Shown piece after piece: positions 17,256-25,613 of a stretch of 64,000 nt of DNA. The translations under genes were made by a program, and so were the position numbers. How positions within the stretch are numbered: the stretch's first letter is position 1; each line of letters opens with the position of its first letter. This DNA comes from JAKAAZ01 sp963817855 (GTDB taxonomy: Bacteria; Acidobacteriota; Terriglobia; Terriglobales; Acidobacteriaceae): positions 806,001 to 870,000 of the forward strand of contig CAWFQA010000001.1 in the NCBI GenBank assembly GCA_963817855.1. Direction: 5' to 3'. The notes under the pieces were generated by a model. That model did no database searches, was not told the origin of the DNA, and worked only from the letters and a program-made list of their open reading frames with translations.

Positions 17256-17654
17256 ATGCCGTTATACGAGTACGAATGTAAACAGTGCCACCAGCGCCTG
17301 GAAAAAATTCAAAGCTTCAGCGCGCAACACGAGACGATCTGCCCGAAGTGCGGCGGCGAACTGGAGCGGGTTATTTCCGCGCCGGCCATCCAGTTCAAGG
17401 GTGCGGGCTGGTATGTGAACGACTACGCCAAGTCTGGTAACAAGCCTGCCAAATCGTCCGATTCAGACGGCAAGTCCGACGGCAAGACCGACATCTCTGC
17501 GGCCGCCTCCGACGGCAAGTCAGACTCTGGCAGCAGCAAGCCTGCGGCATCCACCGCGGATTCTTCTTCGTCTTCCTCCAGCACCGCGTCGTCGAGCGAT
17601 TCGGGCTCCAGCAAAACAAGTGCGGGAAGCTCCGGTGGCTCGAAGTCGTCTTAG
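17256..17654 (+). CDS. FmdB family zinc-ribbon protein with serine-rich tail
   Basis: The first 60 residues are a classic FmdB/regulatory zinc ribbon: MPLYEYECKQCHQRLEKIQ then TICPKCGGELERVIS, two CxxC knuckles binding one zinc. After AIQFKGAGWYVNDYAK, which is conserved in the family, the chain passes into about 70 residues of Ser, Asp, Gly, Lys and Ala, with repeated SDGKSDGK-like units, presumably disordered. Total 132 residues, against 70-110 commonly. AAGGG precedes the ATG at 17256. Exact role unknown; family members are often small transcription or formamidase regulators by name only. Confidence 0.9.
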   Translation: MPLYEYECKQCHQRLEKIQSFSAQHETICPKCGGELERVISAPAIQFKGAGWYVNDYAKSGNKPAKSSDSDGKSDGKTDISAAASDGKSDSGSSKPAASTADSSSSSSSTASSSDSGSSKTSAGSSGGSKSS

Positions 17655-17743
17655 AAATTTCTCGGAGAAGATCGCCGCACTGTGCTGCCTGACGCAGACA
17701 CCAATATCTGCATTCCTGGTTCATTCCGCCGGCATAGATTGAC

Positions 17744-17749
17744 TACAAT
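17744..17749 (+). promoter_or_regulatory. Putative -10 element for the UvrC-like gene
   Basis: TACAAT ends 6 bases before the GTG at 17756, predicting a leaderless transcript. The upstream TTCATT (17720-17725) is a poor -35 candidate. Confidence 0.35.
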
Positions 17750-17755
17750 CAGCGT

Positions 17756-19154
17756 GTGCTGGATACCTCTCTCCCGATCCCGGCGAACGACCTGGAAGCG
17801 TGGTTGCATGACCTGCCTGCGCGGCCTGCGGTCTTCGCGTTGTTCGGTCCGGAGGCGTCCGACCGAAAGTCCGGCGCTTGAGCCATACATTTCAAAAACC
17901 GCCAATCTGCGCCGCCGCATGTATCGGTTGCTGGCTCCGTCGTTCGCAGGCGGCAAGCGGCTGCATCTGGGTGGAACCGCGGTGCGGTTGGATTATTCCG
18001 AAGTAGGATCGGAGTTCGCGACATCGCTGCTGATGCTGGAGGCGGTGCGGCGATATTGCAGCGAGCGGGTTCGAAAGCACTTGCATTTGCGCTCTCCGTC
18101 GTTGCTGCGGCTGGCGTGGGAAAACCGCTATCCCCGCGTGTACGTGACCAATCGGGTTACACAGCGCGCCTTGGCGACAACCTACGGACCGTTCCAGTCG
18201 CGCACCGCGGCCGAACGATATCTCGACGATTCGTTGAATTTTTTTGAGTTGCGACGGTGTACGGAAGAACTTCATCCTGACCCGACATTTCCGGGCTGCG
18301 TCTACTCTGAAATGAAGATGTGCCTGGCGCCGTGTTTCAAGGGTTGCAGCGATGAGCGCTATGCAGCAGAGGCGGAACAGGTGCGAGAATATTTTGCGTC
18401 GCGCGGTGCGTGGACGATGGCGCGGCTGGAGAAAGAGCGTGATGCGGCGTCGGCGGCGTTGGATTTCGAGAAGGCAGCTCGTCTGCACCAGCAAATTCAA
18501 AAAATGAAGACCGTAGCGCAGCAGGCCGCACCGCTGGTGCATCCCCTGGCAAATCTCGACGCGGTGATCTTGCAGCCAGCGGTTGCGCAGTCGATCGTTG
18601 CAGCCGACGGAAAGCCGGAGAAGATGTCCAACCGAACGCTGCGCACTGAGGCCACCCACGTCGCGATCTATCTGGTTTGTGGCGGCAGAATTGTTGGGCC
18701 GGGATTTTACTCGGTGGAAGGAATGCGCCATCCCAACGAGCGGTCTGGTTCCACCTCGCTGTTTGCGCATCCCACGCTGCTGGAACCGACGCCGCTGGAA
18801 GCTCCTCCGGTGACGCAAGGCGCAGATTCCGGTGTGCAATCCGCAGGGACCAAGTTGGCCCGAGGTCAACTGGAACAGCGGCTGCAGGCAGTTTTGGAGG
18901 AGTTGGAATCGCAGGCGCGATCTGAAAAAACCTCGCCAGAACAATTGAGCGAGCATTTGTCGCTGCTGGCGCGCTGGTATTATCGGCCAGCCCACAGGCG
19001 CATTGGAGAAATCTTCTTCCGCGATGAGACAACTGCCATCGATTCGGCAGAGGAGAGGCCGTTTCCGCTGTCGCGAATTTTGCGCGGCATTTCTCGCGTT
19101 TTTTGCGGACAGAAAGACACCTCGGAAGCCGCGGTGGATGCTGGCGGGTCGTAA
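17756..19154 (+). pseudogene. UvrC-like GIY-YIG protein, frameshifted near its start
   Basis: Related to the N-terminal half of excinuclease subunit C. From GTG 17756 the protein begins VLDTSLPIPANDLEAW and RPAVFALFGPE, the first strand of a GIY-YIG domain, then meets TGA at 17879. One base earlier in frame the domain resumes as LEPYISKTANLRRRM, matching the LYVGKAKNLRKR element of UvrC, and runs to 19154; deleting one G near 17873-17876 repairs it to about 465 residues. The body shows the cysteine cluster FPGCVYSEMKMCLAPC and a UVR motif (ALDFEKAARLHQQIQ). The C-terminal RNase H-like nuclease and helix-hairpin-helix part of true UvrC are missing, and YIG reads YIS. Confidence 0.8.
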
Positions 19155-19200
19155 TCTACCTGCGACAAACGCGGATTGTGATACGATTTTTTCCACTCTT

Positions 19201-21336
19201 ATGAATGGCCGACGAATTTCTTCTTCAACATCTCTCGAGTCGCTTCTACTTTTGGTGCTGGCTGCGCTCGTGTGCTCTCCGCTGGCATGGTGCGCGAACT
19301 CTGCGGACAAGCCGCCGATCACCCTGGACGAGTTTTTTAGCTTCGTCGAGATTCATGGGCTGGCTCTCGCTCCGGACGGCAACACTGCCGTCATCGGCAC
19401 CGAGCGGGCGGACTGGAAGCAGAACCGTTTCCGCGAAGATTTGTGGATGTGGCGCGCGGTCGATAATTCCATCACTCCGCTGAGTACGAGCGGGCACGAC
19501 AGCGACCCGCATTTTTCGCGCGACGGAAAATACGTTGCGTTTCTGTCGAACCGGCCAGTGATCGCCGAAGGAGAGGCCGCCAAGGATGCCGTCGAGCGGG
19601 TGTGGATTCTGCCGGTACATGGGGGCGGCGCGTTTCCCCTCTATAAGGAACCATTGAGCGTCGATGCCTTCACCTGGTCGGGGGATGGCAAAGCGATTTT
19701 TGTTGCGACGCAACGGCCGATTTCTGAAGACGCCAAGACCGCCGAGAAGAAGGCTTGGAAGGACACGGTGCGCTGGCGTGAGCAAAGGCGTGGCGATGAC
19801 ATTCTGCGAGTGCCGATTGCCGCTGCGATTCCGCAACCCAAGCTGCTGATGGCTTCTGACAGCGAGGCGAAGCCGGACGCCAACAAAAAACCGCAATTGC
19901 CTGCCGATGCGACTGTGGTCGCGCACAGCCCGCTGGCGATCACTGAGCTGGTGGCCGCGCCCGATGGCAGCATGCTCGCCTTCGAAAGCCGCTCGCTTCT
20001 AAATCGTCAGGAAAGTCCCGCGGACTATGAAATTTTTTCTGTTGCGGCCGCGGCAACCGGAGCTACGCCGCGGCAACTGACGCATAACCAGGCATACGAA
20101 CAAGGGCTGCACTGGAGCCGAGACAGCAAAACGCTGTATTTTTCTGTTCCCGCCGCTGCGGGGTCGGCGGAGCAGGCCTATCAGGACGTGCAAGGCCGCC
20201 TGTACGGGATGGATCCGGCCAGCGGGAAAATCACTCGCCTGGGCGGGGATTACACGGGCAGCTGGGAGGGCTACGCGATCCAGTCCGACGGAAGTTTGCT
20301 GGGCAGAGGCATGAGCGGGCTGCAAACGCAAATCTACGGCGTGCATGGCGCGAATGCGAACAAGCTGGCGGGTGTTGAAGGCAGCTACGGCAATGTACAC
20401 GCCGCGCTCCATTCGCCGCGACTGCTGTTCACCCACTCGGCGATCGATGAGCCGACGGAAGTGTACATGGCGGAAGATTCCGCGCATCTTGACCAGGCCA
20501 AGCCGATTACGCAATTCAACAAATTGTTTACGGAACGCGCTCTGCCGAAGTGGACTCCATATCGCTGGAAATCGCCGGACGGCACGCCGATGGAAGGAGT
20601 GCTCCTCTATCCGCCCGGCAAGTTCGGGCAAAAACATTTGCGCATGTTCACACTGATTCACGGTGGCCCTGCGGATGCGGATGGCGATCGATTCGGCGCC
20701 GACTGGTATGACTGGGCGATTCTTGCTGCGGAAAACAATTGGCTGGTTTTCCGGCCGAACTATCGCGGTTCGAGCGGCTATGGCGATAAATTTCAGCTGG
20801 AGATTTCGCCGGTGATCGTGTCGCTGCCCGGAAAAGATATTCTTGCAGGCGTCGATAAACTGCTGGCGGACGGCATTGCCGATCCAGACCACCTGGCGGT
20901 CGGCGGATACAGCTATGGCGGCTACATGACCAACTGGCTGATCACCCAGACAACGCGGTTTCGGTCGGCGGTCTCGGGCGCCGGTGCGGTGGAACACGCC
21001 GCCAACTGGGGCAACGACGATATGTCGTTCGACGATGCCTGGATGCTGGGCGGAACTCCGTGGCAGAATCCGGCGCGGTATCAAAGCGAAGCGGCTCTGT
21101 TCCAGTTCGACAAGGTGAAGACGCCGGTCCACGACGTGATTGGGGGCGCGGATATTCGCGTGGCGGCGGAAGAAGGCTATCTTTTTGAGCGGGCGCTCGA
21201 GACCGAGAAAATCCCGCACAAATTTCTGGTGTTTCCCGGAGAAGGGCACGGATTGGCCAACAATCCATGGCACGGCTATATCAAAGTGCGGGACGAGCTC
21301 TTATGGTTAGACAAATATGATCACGCCAGCCAATAG
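19201..21336 (+). CDS. Secreted S9 family (prolyl oligopeptidase-like) peptidase
   Basis: Serine peptidase of 711 residues, probably releasing short peptides in the periplasm. Starting at ATG 19201 there is a signal peptide (LLLLVLAALVCSPLAWC, residues about 14-30). Residues about 40-440 form a WD-like beta-propeller (ITLDEFFSFVEIHGLALAPDG). The C-terminal alpha/beta-hydrolase holds the triad: Ser571 in GGYSYGGYM, Asp651 in GGADIRVA and His683 in GEGHGLANN. Dipeptidyl/acylaminoacyl peptidase specificity is likely but unproved. Longer in-frame readings overlap the preceding gene and lack the signal start. It is followed closely by the glycosyltransferase. Confidence 0.92.
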   Translation: MNGRRISSSTSLESLLLLVLAALVCSPLAWCANSADKPPITLDEFFSFVEIHGLALAPDGNTAVIGTERADWKQNRFREDLWMWRAVDNSITPLSTSGHDSDPHFSRDGKYVAFLSNRPVIAEGEAAKDAVERVWILPVHGGGAFPLYKEPLSVDAFTWSGDGKAIFVATQRPISEDAKTAEKKAWKDTVRWREQRRGDDILRVPIAAAIPQPKLLMASDSEAKPDANKKPQLPADATVVAHSPLAITELVAAPDGSMLAFESRSLLNRQESPADYEIFSVAAAATGATPRQLTHNQAYEQGLHWSRDSKTLYFSVPAAAGSAEQAYQDVQGRLYGMDPASGKITRLGGDYTGSWEGYAIQSDGSLLGRGMSGLQTQIYGVHGANANKLAGVEGSYGNVHAALHSPRLLFTHSAIDEPTEVYMAEDSAHLDQAKPITQFNKLFTERALPKWTPYRWKSPDGTPMEGVLLYPPGKFGQKHLRMFTLIHGGPADADGDRFGADWYDWAILAAENNWLVFRPNYRGSSGYGDKFQLEISPVIVSLPGKDILAGVDKLLADGIADPDHLAVGGYSYGGYMTNWLITQTTRFRSAVSGAGAVEHAANWGNDDMSFDDAWMLGGTPWQNPARYQSEAALFQFDKVKTPVHDVIGGADIRVAAEEGYLFERALETEKIPHKFLVFPGEGHGLANNPWHGYIKVRDELLWLDKYDHASQ

Positions 21337-21372
21337 CCGCGTTCGTTCGCCGTTGCGGGAAGGCAGCATCGT

Positions 21373-22986
21373 GTGACTGGACAGCCGTCCCGAAATGCAG
21401 CATTGACCTTTGAGGCTTTTCCAGAGAATCCTTGGAGGCGTTGGCGTCCTCGGCTCGAAGTGCTGCTTGCGCTGCTGGCACTGATTCCGATTGGGCTTTT
21501 TCTCACATCCGCTCTCGGCCGGCTGGGATCCGCAGTCCCATTGGAGCAGTTGGAAGGCTCCATGTTGTTGGCGGCCGAGCGGGTGGCACACGGTCAGCCG
21601 ATTTACGTGCGGCCGAATTTCACCTTCATTCCCTACATGTACGCGCCCGCGTACTATTACGTCTCCGGCTGGGCGGTGCGGCTGCTGGGACCTCGTTTTC
21701 TGGCGCTTCGATTGATTTCATTGCTGAGCACCTGCGCATCAATGGCCGTCATGTATCTTTTTGTTCTCCTTGACGTGCCCGGCACGCGAGGACGGCGACA
21801 TCTGGCTGCGTTGGCTGGAGCGGCTCTGTATGCGGCTGCTTATCCCTGGACGCGCGAATGGTTCGATCTCGGCCGCCTCGACTCCTTCTATATTCTTTTG
21901 CTGCTGTTGGCGTTACTGTCGACCCGCTACCTGCACCCGATCTTCGCCGCCGCGATCTGGACGCTGACATTCCTGGCGAAGCAAACAATTTTTCCGGTCG
22001 CGCTGATCATGCTTTGCGTGGACTGGAAACGTCCGCGCCGGTTCCTGCTGGGAGTGGGAAGTTTTCTGCTGATGACGGCTGTGTCCAGCCGCCTGCTGGA
22101 CCACGCCACTCATAGTTGGTTCTGGTTCTATGCATTCACCGTTCCGCACGCCAATGCCGATCTGTGGCTGCGGCCGGCTGTGTTCTACGTGTTCTCGCAA
22201 TGGATTGCGCCATTTGGAGTGGCGCTGCTGGTTGTCGCTGCGGCGTGGGTGTGGACTCGCCCTTCGCTGGCAGATTTCAGAACCTGGTTCTACCTGAAGG
22301 CCGGAGCAGCTCTATTCGGGCTCTGCTGGTTTCTGCAGGCACATGCGGGCGCAACAGCCAATACCTCGATGCCTGGTTATGCGATCCTGGCTGTGATCTT
22401 TGGAATCTCATTCGCTCGGCTGGATGCTGCGTTTGCTTTTGGTTCGCGAGAGACGGCTCGCGTTTTTCTGCTGGCCGCGGTCGCGATCCCGTTGGTCAGC
22501 CGGGTCTACAACCCGCACGATTTTATGCCGCATCGTGACCTTGTCGCATCGCAGGAGGATTTGATTGCTTGGCTGCGCGTGTTTCCCGGCGACGTCTACC
22601 TTCCGGCCCATCCGTATGAGGGAGCGCTAGCCGGCAAACAGTGGCATGCCGATAATACTTCGCTGCACGATGCGCTACGTCCGGAGCTGCCCGGAGTTGG
22701 CAACGCGGTGAAAGCGGAAATCGCCGAGGTCGTGGATCAAAATAAATTCGATGCCATTGTGCTGGACGGCCTGCCGAAAGACGTTTTGCCGAGCCAGCCT
22801 TGGCTGCCGGCGGACCTGATCCAGCGCTATCCAATTGTGGGTATCGTGCCCGGAAGTGACGTGAGCGACGTGTTCGGCCCTCATCCGAGGTATTTTCTGC
22901 TGCCATGCCGCGAGAAGGGGCTGGCGGTCTCTCATGGGTGGAAGCTGCTCGAAACCGGTGGACAAAACGATTGTGCGACTGACTAG
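21373..22986 (+). CDS. Membrane glycosyltransferase, GT-C / PMT-like
   Basis: Polytopic protein of 537 residues beginning with GTG. It has one N-terminal helix (LLALLALIPIGLFLTSAL), an acidic periplasmic loop start LEQLEGSMLLAAERV in the place where GT-C enzymes keep a catalytic acid, and about nine further hydrophobic helices through residue 385, followed by a soluble C-terminal domain of about 150 residues. The arrangement is that of polyprenyl-phosphate-sugar dependent transferases (ArnT/PMT relatives), which glycosylate lipids or proteins on the outer face of the inner membrane. Sugar and acceptor unknown. It lies between the S9 peptidase and rpe. Confidence 0.8.
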   Translation: MTGQPSRNAALTFEAFPENPWRRWRPRLEVLLALLALIPIGLFLTSALGRLGSAVPLEQLEGSMLLAAERVAHGQPIYVRPNFTFIPYMYAPAYYYVSGWAVRLLGPRFLALRLISLLSTCASMAVMYLFVLLDVPGTRGRRHLAALAGAALYAAAYPWTREWFDLGRLDSFYILLLLLALLSTRYLHPIFAAAIWTLTFLAKQTIFPVALIMLCVDWKRPRRFLLGVGSFLLMTAVSSRLLDHATHSWFWFYAFTVPHANADLWLRPAVFYVFSQWIAPFGVALLVVAAAWVWTRPSLADFRTWFYLKAGAALFGLCWFLQAHAGATANTSMPGYAILAVIFGISFARLDAAFAFGSRETARVFLLAAVAIPLVSRVYNPHDFMPHRDLVASQEDLIAWLRVFPGDVYLPAHPYEGALAGKQWHADNTSLHDALRPELPGVGNAVKAEIAEVVDQNKFDAIVLDGLPKDVLPSQPWLPADLIQRYPIVGIVPGSDVSDVFGPHPRYFLLPCREKGLAVSHGWKLLETGGQNDCATD

Positions 22987-23002
22987 CCTTCCGCCCCGCT
23001 GA

Positions 23003-23008
23003 TAGACT
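23003..23008 (+). promoter_or_regulatory. Putative -10 element for rpe
   Basis: TAGACT ends 9 bases before the GTG at 23018. The gap is A-rich with no Shine-Dalgarno sequence, so a leaderless or very short leader transcript is possible. Confidence 0.3.
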
Positions 23009-23017
23009 AAAAACATC

Positions 23018-23800
23018 GTGGTGGAACTAGTACCCTCAATCCTTTCCGCAGACTTCGCCCATTTGGCCGAGCAGATTCAGGCCGCGGAGCGAGGCGGCGG
23101 AACTGTGATCCATGTGGATGTGATGGACGGCCATTTCGTGCCTAACATCACAATGGGTCCGCCTGTGGTTGCGTCGTTGCGCAAGGTGACAAAGTTGCCG
23201 CTCGATTGCCACTTGATGATTGAGAATCCGGACGAGTTTATCCCGGCGCTGGCGGAAGCGGGAGCGAATTGGGTGAGCGTGCATTACGAAGCCTGCCGCC
23301 ATCTGCATCGCTCGCTGCAACTGATTGAGCAGCATGGGATGAAGCCGGCGGTGGTCATCAATCCAGCCACGCGGGTGAACCTGCTGATCGACATTTTGCC
23401 GATGGTGCATCACGTCCTGGTGATGAGCGTGAATCCTGGGTTCGGCGGCCAGGAGTTTATTCCGTTTTCGCTGGAAAAGATTCGGCACTTGTGCGCGATT
23501 CGCGCGGAGCTGGGCCTGGAATATCGGGTGGAAGTAGACGGTGGCATTGCGGATGATACCGTGGCACAGGTGGTAGAGGCGGGAGCCGACCTGCTGGTGG
23601 CGGGCAATGCGGTCTTTGGCGACGGCCATCCGGAAGAGAATGCGCGGAAGTTATTGCAGATGGCACGCGCCGCTGCCGGTGAGCGATTGAGGCCGGCCGC
23701 GAAACAGGTAGATATTCAAAAAAACGTACGGGAAAATGGCAGGCCCATTCACCGGATGACAGGCAAGCGAAAAGGTCTGCGAAGGGGAAGTACAGTATGA
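23018..23800 (+). CDS. rpe: Ribulose-phosphate 3-epimerase
   Basis: Interconverts ribulose 5-phosphate and xylulose 5-phosphate in the pentose-phosphate pathway (zwf is also in the window). TIM-barrel landmarks are complete: SILSADF, HVDVMDGHFVPN with the metal-binding and catalytic aspartate, LDCHLMIENPDE, VMSVNPGFGGQEF and VEVDGGI. The product is 260 residues, about 35 longer than usual: after MARAAAGE comes a strongly basic tail ending KRKGLRRGSTV. The stop overlaps bamD as ATGA, so translation of the two is probably coupled. Start GTG 23018; a second GTG follows directly. Confidence 0.94.
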   Translation: MVELVPSILSADFAHLAEQIQAAERGGGTVIHVDVMDGHFVPNITMGPPVVASLRKVTKLPLDCHLMIENPDEFIPALAEAGANWVSVHYEACRHLHRSLQLIEQHGMKPAVVINPATRVNLLIDILPMVHHVLVMSVNPGFGGQEFIPFSLEKIRHLCAIRAELGLEYRVEVDGGIADDTVAQVVEAGADLLVAGNAVFGDGHPEENARKLLQMARAAAGERLRPAAKQVDIQKNVRENGRPIHRMTGKRKGLRRGSTV

Positions 23801-25524
23801 GTCGTTTCAACCGTTGTTCCAGCAATCACGTTCTGCAACGCTGGGTGGCCGTCGGTACGCTGGCGATTTTGGGCGGCAGCATGGCCCATGCAGGAATTTT
23901 TCATCGCAAGCAGAAGCCGCTTTCGCAGAAAGATGATGCGCTGGCAAGTGTGGCGAGCAACCAGCCGGATAAAGAGTTGTTCGACCGCGCAATGATCGCC
24001 ATGAAGAAGGGCAAGTTCGACATTGCCCGGCTGGATCTGCAGACGCTGCTGAATACCTATCCGGATTCGGAATACCAGATGCGCGCCAAGCTTGCCATCG
24101 GCGATACCTGGTACAAAGAGGGCGGCACCGCCGCGATGCAGCAGGCGGAAGAGGAATACAAGGATTTCATTACCTTCTTCCCCGACAAGCCGGAAGCTGC
24201 GGAAGCGCAGATGAAGGTCGCCGACATCTACTACAAGCAGATGGAAAAGCCGGATCGCGACCCGACCAATGCGACCCGCGCCCAGGAAGAATACCGGGCA
24301 ATGATTCTGCAATATCCGGATTCGAGCTTGATTCCGCAGGCCAAGCAGCGGCTGCGAGAGGTGCAGGAAGTACTGGGCGACCACGAGTTCGACATCGGTT
24401 CGTTCTATCAGACGCGGATGAACTACGCGGCTTCCACCGCCCGTCTGCAATCGGTGATCGATACCTATCCGCTCTATAGCCGAGTGGATGAAGCGCTGCT
24501 AGAGGTCGGCGATGGGTATTCCGCACAGGCTCGCAACATTGCTGCCATGCGCCTGGACCCGGCCGCGAAGGAGCGGCTGGAAAAGCTGTTCAAGAACCGT
24601 GCCGCGAATGCCTATGACCGTGTGGTGGTGGAGTATCCAATGGCGCCCCATGCGGACGACGCGCGCGATCGGCTTGAGGCGATGAATATGCCGGTGCCGC
24701 AGCCGACGCAGGAACAAATTGCCAACAGCGCCGCGATCGAGCAAAGCCGCGCACCGGTGAATTTGAAGTACAAGGCCTTCCTGTTGATCACGGCGCGTCC
24801 TTCTACAGTGCAGGCAGCGCGAGTCGGTGAACCGAGTCTGAGCAACCCGCCGGAAATCCTCGCTCCGCAACTTGTGAAGTCGGAAATGGCGGATGTTCGC
24901 TGGGCGATCAAGCCCGAGGGTAAGCCAGCTCCCTCAGTGGCCGGTACCTCGAACAAGTTGAAGACGGCTGAAGCTGCCAATACTGAACCCAACGCCTCTG
25001 GGACCGTTGGCGAGACACAACCTGCATCCAGCGGACTGCAGATGAACGACATTAACGGCGACAATGGCGTAAACGGAAGCGTGGTCAACAACTCCGATCA
25101 GAACCAGTCAACGCAACCGATGCCGCCAAATGCGGTGGAACCGCCGGTGGGCACGCAATCCGTTCCACCAGCAACGGCGCCCTCCGTCGGCGGCAACAGC
25201 AACCCCGAGGTGCCTCCGGTGAACACCACCGACACCAACGCAAATGCTGCGCAGTGGCCCTCGGCTCGCAGGGACAATGGTGGATTGCCGACCGTCACGC
25301 CGCCGAACAGTACGCCGCTGCCTGAAGCGCAAAAGGCAGCGCCGGCGCCGGCCCAGGTGAACGATGTGGCGCAGACGGGCCAACCGGTGAACACCGTCAC
25401 TCAGGCAACAGCGACCAACGGAAAGAAAAAGAAGAAGAGTCCCAAGCCGGGGTTTGAGGGCAAGGAAGAATCTTCCAGCACCCACAAGAAAAAGAAGGGT
25501 TTGCACAAGCTCAATCCGTTCTAA
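23797..25524 (+). CDS. bamD: Outer membrane protein assembly factor BamD-like, with long tail
   Basis: The N-terminal 40 residues hold a hydrophobic signal segment (WVAVGTLAILGGSMAHAG) without an obvious lipobox cysteine. Residues about 55-300 are BamD/YbgF-type tetratricopeptide repeats (KELFDRAMIAMKKGKFDIAR, TYPDSEYQMRAKLAIGDTWY), the periplasmic scaffold of the beta-barrel assembly machinery. Residues about 320-540 are low-complexity Pro/Asn/Thr/Val sequence, and the end is lysine-rich (KKKKKSPKPGFEG, HKKKKGLHKLNPF). At 575 residues it is more than twice the size of E. coli BamD. GAAGGGGAAG lies before the ATG. Translationally coupled to rpe; a strong stem-loop follows the stop. Confidence 0.85.
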   Translation: MSRFNRCSSNHVLQRWVAVGTLAILGGSMAHAGIFHRKQKPLSQKDDALASVASNQPDKELFDRAMIAMKKGKFDIARLDLQTLLNTYPDSEYQMRAKLAIGDTWYKEGGTAAMQQAEEEYKDFITFFPDKPEAAEAQMKVADIYYKQMEKPDRDPTNATRAQEEYRAMILQYPDSSLIPQAKQRLREVQEVLGDHEFDIGSFYQTRMNYAASTARLQSVIDTYPLYSRVDEALLEVGDGYSAQARNIAAMRLDPAAKERLEKLFKNRAANAYDRVVVEYPMAPHADDARDRLEAMNMPVPQPTQEQIANSAAIEQSRAPVNLKYKAFLLITARPSTVQAARVGEPSLSNPPEILAPQLVKSEMADVRWAIKPEGKPAPSVAGTSNKLKTAEAANTEPNASGTVGETQPASSGLQMNDINGDNGVNGSVVNNSDQNQSTQPMPPNAVEPPVGTQSVPPATAPSVGGNSNPEVPPVNTTDTNANAAQWPSARRDNGGLPTVTPPNSTPLPEAQKAAPAPAQVNDVAQTGQPVNTVTQATATNGKKKKKSPKPGFEGKEESSSTHKKKKGLHKLNPF

Positions 25525-25525
25525 A

Positions 25526-25574
25526 CCGACAGGCAGATAGGCGGCGGCATCGCACGGGCGGTGCTGCCTGTCGG
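25526..25574 (+). terminator. Long stem-loop directly after bamD
   Basis: CCGACAGGCAG (25526-25536) pairs perfectly with CTGCCTGTCGG (25564-25574) over a 27-base GC-rich loop, starting two bases after the bamD stop. It ends the rpe-bamD unit. No T-run follows, so termination may need Rho, or the hairpin may protect the 3' end. Confidence 0.6.
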
Positions 25575-25613
25575 CCCAAATCGCACTTCTCTGCAACATG
25601 AAAGGGGTATGCG

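Noticed and set aside
17892..19322. Long antisense reading frame of 476 codons
   Set aside because: It is the complement of the UvrC-like gene, Arg/His/Gln rich without any recognisable domain; a codon-bias shadow.
19999..21273. Antisense reading frame of 424 codons opposite the S9 peptidase
   Set aside because: The plus strand carries a full catalytic triad and signal peptide; the antisense product is low-information and Arg/His rich.
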